From: Rhodovulum visakhapatnamense
GTDB lineage: Bacteria > Pseudomonadota > Alphaproteobacteria > Rhodobacterales > Rhodobacteraceae
Length of the DNA: 64,000 nt
Direction of reading: 5' to 3'
Assembly (NCBI RefSeq): GCF_004365965.1
Contig: NZ_SOEB01000014.1
Coordinates: 53,323 to 117,322 of the forward strand
Shown here piece after piece: positions 59,567 to 64,000 of this stretch. Below the pieces are notes generated by a model, which worked only from the letters and a program-made list of their open reading frames with translations, had not been told where the DNA came from and made no database searches. Within the stretch, counting starts at the first letter, position 1. Each line of letters starts with the position of its first letter. A program made the translations under genes and the position numbers.

Positions 59567-59591
59567 GGCCCGCGCCGAGGCGCAGGCCTTT
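59566..59591 (+). terminator. Hairpin after plsY
   Basis: AGGCC/GGCCT and GCG/CGC pairs around one mismatch form a stem followed by TTTCC, between plsY and the convergent epimerase gene. Confidence 0.45.
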
Positions 59592-59610
59592 CCGGGTTCG
59601 GACTTTGGGC

Positions 59611-60015
<405 letters not shown>

Positions 60016-60437
60016 CCTTTGTCCTCCTGATGATGTGCGGCCGGTTTATCCGCCCTGCCGCAGCGCGGCGCAAGCCCCTGCGGACGGCGCGAGCCTTTGG
60101 CAGGGCCGCAGCGTCCGCCATCCCCGGCCGTGCCGGGCTGCACGGGCCCCCCTTATGGAAGACAGGCATGCCCAAGCCTCCATGGTCATGCCCAAGTGTC
60201 CGGTCGAAATGGGGGCCAGTTCACCAATGAAACGGTCGATTTTTCTACTACGGTTTTTGTCGGGTTCCTCGCGCCTCGCTCATACGCGCTTGCATCTCTG
60301 GCCGGAAGCAACGCAAGGCCTCTGTCAAACACGATAAGCGCCGAAGCCCGGTCCCCGGGGACGTCGGCACCAATGCCGGGAGATCAACTTCGCTCCGCAA
60401 GCCTTTGCTTAAATATCAGTTATCGAAACCTCTCCCC
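60016..60437. other. Intergenic gap before the tRNA pair
   Basis: About 420 bases with slightly lower GC towards the right end. No frame looks coding; I see no RNA or mobile-element feature. Confidence 0.4.
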
Positions 60438-60510
60438 TAGGGGATGAGGGACTTGAACCCCCAACCAAGGCGTTATGAGCGCCCTGCTCTGACCATTGAG
60501 CTAATCCCCC
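60438..60510 (-). tRNA. tRNA with anticodon CAT, probably tRNA-Ile2 (lysidine-modified)
   Basis: On the minus strand the 73-nt cloverleaf is complete: acceptor GGGGGAT/ATCCCCT (one G-U), D arm GCTC-GAGC, anticodon stem GGGCG/CGCCT around CTCATAA, T arm GGGGG-TTCAAGT-CCCTC, discriminator A, no encoded CCA. The CAT anticodon fits initiator/elongator Met or Ile2. AGAGCAGG before and CTTGGT after the anticodon stem match the Ile2 pattern of E. coli ileX, so the tRNA would need TilS lysidine synthesis to read AUA. Met elongator cannot be fully excluded. Confidence 0.9.
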
Positions 60511-60857
60511 CAGGAGCGGTCGTCCGGTACAGCAATTTAGCTGTGACGCCAAGAGTGTTCGACCATTCGATCCGACTTTCCGGCCAATTCGGTCTACCGG
60601 CGCGTCGGACGACCAGGACACTTGCCGACCTACCGGCCTCGGCACCTGTTCTTAACTGGGTGGATCATCCAAACCGTCCGCGCCCCCCCCTGCGAACAAG
60701 GGCTCGCCCCCCGACGACGGCGTCACGACCGCCCTGCCTTGGCCGGTGAGCCGCAGGTCCGAACCCGCGGGGGCTTCGGCCTCCCGGAGAGAGGAGGCAA
60801 GACGAAACCGCGTTGCCGACGGTTTCCGGCCGCGGATCGAGGCCGGCGCGCGCGGCC

Positions 60858-61118
60858 GTGACGTTGTCTTGCCACGCTTACCAGCGCAGCGACCTAGGCG
60901 TTCCCGCGCCCGATGCAGAGCGCGCGAAGGCATGGGCGACGGGCGAGCGTCTCTATGTCGCGAAAGACAAACCTTGCCGCCGTTGCGGTGGTGTCCATCG
61001 CCAGCCAGGAGACGACATTTTCTTCGACTGCGAGCGTACGAGGAGGGACGCGGCCAAGGCAAGAACGGAGACCCGGCCAGAGGTTTGGCGGCTTGTCCAA
61101 ACCGACGGCGACGTTTAA
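60858..61118 (+). CDS. Doubtful small CxxC protein between two tRNA genes
   Basis: An open frame beginning GTG at 60858 gives about 86 residues with AYQRSDLGVPAPDAERAKAW and then KPCRRCGGVHRQPGDDIFFDCERTRRD. The CRRC motif with a nearby His and Cys looks like a small zinc-binding knuckle. There is no clear ribosome site, and the frame extends upstream. I do not recognise the family. It stops 12 bases before the tRNA-Arg gene. It could equally be non-coding. Confidence 0.35.
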   Translation: MTLSCHAYQRSDLGVPAPDAERAKAWATGERLYVAKDKPCRRCGGVHRQPGDDIFFDCERTRRDAAKARTETRPEVWRLVQTDGDV

Positions 61119-61130
61119 ACGTCGAACCGT

Positions 61131-61207
61131 GGCCCCTTAGCTCAGCTGGATAGAGCATCCGCCTTCTAAGCGGACGGCCGAGGGTTCGAGTCCTTCAGGG
61201 GCCGCCA
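61131..61207 (+). tRNA. tRNA-Arg (anticodon TCT)
   Basis: A 77-nt gene including encoded CCA: acceptor GGCCCCT/AGGGGCC, D arm GCTC-GAGC, anticodon stem TCCGC/GCGGA around CTTCTAA, T arm GAGGG-TTCGAGT-CCTTC, discriminator G. It decodes AGA. tRNA-Arg genes are frequent integration targets, and foreign-looking DNA begins just after its 3' end. Confidence 0.97.
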
Positions 61208-61572
61208 ATTGCATCACTATGTCGATAGTCAGGGCATTTGTCCTTTCGGGTCACGATGTGCCCCTTGGGTGCCGTTTTGCCCAGGCTCGGTTTGCCCGCC
61301 GCTAGAGGGCAAACACCTCATTTGCACCCGCAGCGCGGGTGCGCCGCTTCATGAAAACCTAGAGGTCTGATCAGCGCCTGTCTCGCCGTGGTGTCACGTT
61401 CGGCCAGCGGTACGCGAGGCTGCGTCTTGTGGTAGTTAGCTAAGTGGCTGCGGTCAGGCACTTTGCACTAGAAATCTGCTCCTGTGGGATGAATTCGGAC
61501 CAGGATTGCGGTGGACGTGCCTTGCCTCAGACCGCTATTCATTGTGTTCAGACTGTTAGCGGTGATGATTCA
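61208..61572. other. Non-coding leader of a tRNA-anchored island
   Basis: No gene is recognisable. Two hairpins are visible: GTTTGCCC at 61290-61297 with GGGCAAAC at 61307-61314, and GCACCC at 61324-61329 with GGGTGC at 61337-61342. GC falls compared with the core genome. The true attachment-site copy at the far end of the island lies outside the window. Confidence 0.45.
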
Positions 61573-63594
61573 ATGACTTCCCTCCGACCAAATCTCGTTA
61601 AACGTATAGAGCGGCTACCCAAGCCGACGAACGTAGCCGGGGCGATGCAGCCGCTATTCGAGGCAGTCAGCAATGCTATTCACTCAACACAAGAGCGATA
61701 CGGAGATCGGGTCGCGGCTGACGGGCGGGTTGTTGTGACGGTGAATACCAATCGCAATAAAGACGACGTCTGGGCAACCGTCGAAGACAACGGATACGGA
61801 TTGACGGACAAAAACTGGGAAGCATTCACCACGACTGATACTGACAACAAAATTGAAGCCGGTGGCAAAGGTGTTGGTCGCCTGATCTGGCTGGATTGCT
61901 TCCAAGACATCCGTATTAGCTCGGTGTATGTGAACGGTGACGGAGGGCGTCATCGGCGTTCATTTAAGTTCCGGCTGGCGCTCGAAGACCAAATCGAAGA
62001 CCTCACAGTGGAGGGGGTCGAAGATTCGACGGACAGCACATTCCACGTCAAGTTTTCTAACCTCCGCAACAACGGCTACCTGTCAAATTTCCCGGGCCGC
62101 GGTAGCTTCGTCTTTCAGCATCTTACTTCTCATTTCCTCCCAGCGTTTATCGGCGGTCGCAGCCCGCAGGTCACCGTCCATGTTGGAGACGAAACGCGGG
62201 AATATCCAAGCGCGATTTCCGAGATCGTACATCGAGACGAAACGCCGGAGCCGATTGAGACTGAAGATTACGGTTTCCTCCACCTAACTCTGATGGAATG
62301 CGACAAAATCGCCAGCTCTGATCTTAAAGGCAGGCACTTTGTCCACTTCATTGCGCACGATAGGACTGTCCACTCACAGTGCATCGACGGCAAGCTCGGG
62401 CTTGCCTACTTTGGCGAAGCAAATGACCGAGTATTTCACGCAATTCTGACCGGAGATTATCTGGATCAGAACGTCAATCAGGAGCGTACGGCATTCGTTT
62501 TCGAGGATGTTATCATTGATCGAATGATAAACGACGTCTGTTTTGCGAAGATTGAGGGTTTTCTGTCAGAACCACTGGCCAAGCTGAAAGGCGAACAAAG
62601 AGGCACCATCGAGACCATCACAGCCACCTACCCATCAGTGGCCTTTGGGGATCTTGAAGAGTTACAGGACAGGGTGCCGTCGGGCGAGCTAAAGGCCGAC
62701 GCCATCTATGGTCATCTTGCACGTGAGCGGTTCCGCCGGGATGAGCGGCAAGCTGAAAAGATCCGGGGTGTGCTAAGCCGCTTGAAGGAAGGCGGTGTCG
62801 ACATTGGCACATTTAGCGAAGCAATCGCGGACGCCAGCGAGGCAATAGAGAACGCGGAGCAGAGGAGCCTCGCCGAATACATCGTGCGCCGGAAAGTGGT
62901 CCTCGATTTCATCGAGATATTGCTTGAGAAAGTCCGGGACGACACGCGAGACAGCTCATATCAGCGTGAAGACATCCTTCACTCATTCATCTGCCCCCTC
63001 CGGATCAAGACGATTGAAGGCGGTGGAAGCAAGGTCGAGCCTGCAGCGTCTCACGACCTCTGGATCGTAGATGAGCGCCTAACATTCGCCCAATATTTCA
63101 GCTCGGACGTAGAGTTTCGCAAGCTCTCAGAAGCGCTTGAAAGTGACGAGCGCCCTGACGTCCTGATTTTCGACTACGTACACGGCCTGCGGCAGACTGA
63201 AGAACCGTCGAAGGTTTTGTTGGTTGAGTTTAAACGCCCAGGGCGGACGAGTTACGCTGACGACGAGAATCCCCAGTTTCAGGTTGAGCGTTACGTCAAG
63301 CAGCTACAATCCGGGGGGCTATCTGACGTTCGGGGACGTCCAATTTCGCTCGACAACAATACGATCTTCTACTGCTACATAGTGGCAGATATCGTGGGGA
63401 AGATGGACACTTGGACGTACTCCTGGCAGCGCACGGCTGACGGACGCGGCAGGATATACCGACCTAACAGCGGATTCCACGGTTCCATAGAGCTCTTGGG
63501 CTGGGATCAGTTGATCGGCGACGCCCGCGCGCGCAATCAAGCCTTCTTCGATAAGGCAGGCATCTCGGGCGAGAGCTTCTTCAGCAAAGGGTAG
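61573..63594 (+). CDS. GHKL-type ATPase fused to PD-(D/E)XK-like nuclease, candidate defence protein
   Basis: A 673-residue protein. Residues about 20-110 hold a GHKL (Hsp90/MutL-type) ATP site: Glu30 and Asn34 in LFEAVSNAIHS, the DxGxG box D72-N-G-Y-G76 and the GxGxG box G98-K-G-V-G102. A middle region follows to about 500. The C-terminal part has D529-VLIF-D534, VE552-F-K554 and Q570-x3-Y574, the D, ExK and QxxxY pattern of PD-(D/E)XK nucleases. Codon use and GC (around half) differ sharply from core genes. It lies after a tRNA-Arg and before a transposase. Start ATG 61573 is chosen because the domain begins there; upstream in-frame codons lack support. Role in anti-phage defence is inference. 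Confidence 0.8.
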   Translation: MTSLRPNLVKRIERLPKPTNVAGAMQPLFEAVSNAIHSTQERYGDRVAADGRVVVTVNTNRNKDDVWATVEDNGYGLTDKNWEAFTTTDTDNKIEAGGKGVGRLIWLDCFQDIRISSVYVNGDGGRHRRSFKFRLALEDQIEDLTVEGVEDSTDSTFHVKFSNLRNNGYLSNFPGRGSFVFQHLTSHFLPAFIGGRSPQVTVHVGDETREYPSAISEIVHRDETPEPIETEDYGFLHLTLMECDKIASSDLKGRHFVHFIAHDRTVHSQCIDGKLGLAYFGEANDRVFHAILTGDYLDQNVNQERTAFVFEDVIIDRMINDVCFAKIEGFLSEPLAKLKGEQRGTIETITATYPSVAFGDLEELQDRVPSGELKADAIYGHLARERFRRDERQAEKIRGVLSRLKEGGVDIGTFSEAIADASEAIENAEQRSLAEYIVRRKVVLDFIEILLEKVRDDTRDSSYQREDILHSFICPLRIKTIEGGGSKVEPAASHDLWIVDERLTFAQYFSSDVEFRKLSEALESDERPDVLIFDYVHGLRQTEEPSKVLLVEFKRPGRTSYADDENPQFQVERYVKQLQSGGLSDVRGRPISLDNNTIFYCYIVADIVGKMDTWTYSWQRTADGRGRIYRPNSGFHGSIELLGWDQLIGDARARNQAFFDKAGISGESFFSKG

Positions 63595-63842
63595 CGGCAG
63601 TCAGAGTTCTGAGGTACCGCTTGCATGCGTGCCGGAAGCTTACCGCCGATTGGGATTCACGTCTCATTGGGCGTATGGGAAATCAGGCGCCTCTCTGATC
63701 TCGTTGGGGAAGCCTTTGCGCGCTAGCGATTTAACAAAAAACCACTTTCTGCCCCTCTCATCTCGCCTTAGGCTCAGGACCCATTGATCTGCTTGAAACC
63801 GCTACGGCTGAATGATTCAAGCTCCCGGACTGACGGTGGGTG

Positions 63843-64000
63843 ATGATGAGCAACCTTTTCTGGCTGACCGACGAGCAGATGGAGCGGTTGAAGCCGTTCT
63901 TTCCGAAGAGCCATGGCAAGCCGCGGGTCGATGATCGGCGCGTGTTGAGCGGAATAATCTTCATCAATCGCAATGGGTTGCGCTGGTGCGATGCGCCTCG
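63843..64000 (+). CDS. IS5-family transposase, N-terminal part (runs off window)
   Basis: The frame starting MMSNLFWLTDEQMERLKPFFPKSHGKP and continuing VDDRRVLSGIIFINRNGLRWCDAP is the N-terminal DUF4096 domain of IS5/IS427-group transposases. The catalytic DDE part is beyond the window. The IS left end probably lies near 63770 (around GGCTCAGGACCC), but without the right end I cannot fix the inverted repeat. It sits 248 bases after the GHKL-nuclease gene. Confidence 0.85.
   Translation, partial: MMSNLFWLTDEQMERLKPFFPKSHGKPRVDDRRVLSGIIFINRNGLRWCDAP

Overview
The window is a chromosomal segment of an alphaproteobacterium, most likely family Rhodobacteraceae/Paracoccaceae (Rhodobacter/Rhodovulum-like). 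The evidence is the very high GC content, the VPLPA-type C-terminal sorting signal, the E1-beta subunit carrying its own lipoyl domain, the TIGR02302-type membrane protein, phaAB, mobA and ETF-ubiquinone oxidoreductase. The exact genus cannot be fixed by eye.

Layout: 0-5.7 kb holds the end of selO, a CPA1 antiporter, a zntB broken by an in-frame amber codon, a DMT transporter and enolase. 5.8-13.1 kb holds a small unknown gene, a DUF985 cupin, anmK, tyrS, a secreted VPLPA-CTERM protein, two cyclophilins and pgk. 13.2-17.5 kb holds an FtsB/DivIC-like gene and pdhABC behind a 14-bp perfect palindrome. 17.5-25.8 kb is mainly a minus-strand block (EEP phosphatase, TIGR02302, lysA, DUF2834, two lipoproteins, argH), followed by a TlpA-like thioredoxin and tag. 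25.9-32.5 kb holds a stand-alone EAL protein, phaA-phaB, a DMT exporter, a 55-aa YdcH-like gene, a tRNA/rRNA-type methyltransferase, DUF2007 and a polyprenyl diphosphate synthase. 32.6-42.3 kb holds ispE, a TPR protein, ETF-QO, greA, unknown genes, mobA, azlCD and a lipoprotein.

42.6-43.8 kb is a decayed IS3-family element whose terminal repeat supplies the stop codon of the adjacent metallo-hydrolase gene. 43.8-60.0 kb holds that hydrolase, an acyl-CoA dehydrogenase, Sua5/TsaC, yqgE with a four-copy tandem repeat at its 3' end, a DsbD N-domain protein, an RND pump with its adaptor, moaB, a LysE exporter, a uracil-DNA glycosylase, pyrB with a dihydroorotase-like gene that lacks metal ligands, plsY and methylmalonyl-CoA epimerase.

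From 60.4 kb the character changes. A tRNA(CAT) and a tRNA-Arg(TCT) flank a doubtful small gene. Right after the tRNA-Arg the base composition falls towards about 50-55% GC, and one large gene follows. It encodes a GHKL-type ATPase fused to a PD-(D/E)XK-like nuclease, and it is followed by the start of an IS5-family transposase. This looks like the left end of a tRNA-anchored genomic island, and the GHKL-nuclease is the best candidate here for a poorly described defence-type system.

The core genes cover lower glycolysis to acetyl-CoA (eno, pgk, pdhABC), its storage as polyhydroxybutyrate (phaAB), lysine and arginine synthesis, pyrimidine synthesis, isoprenoid/quinone synthesis and beta-oxidation electron flow to ubiquinone.
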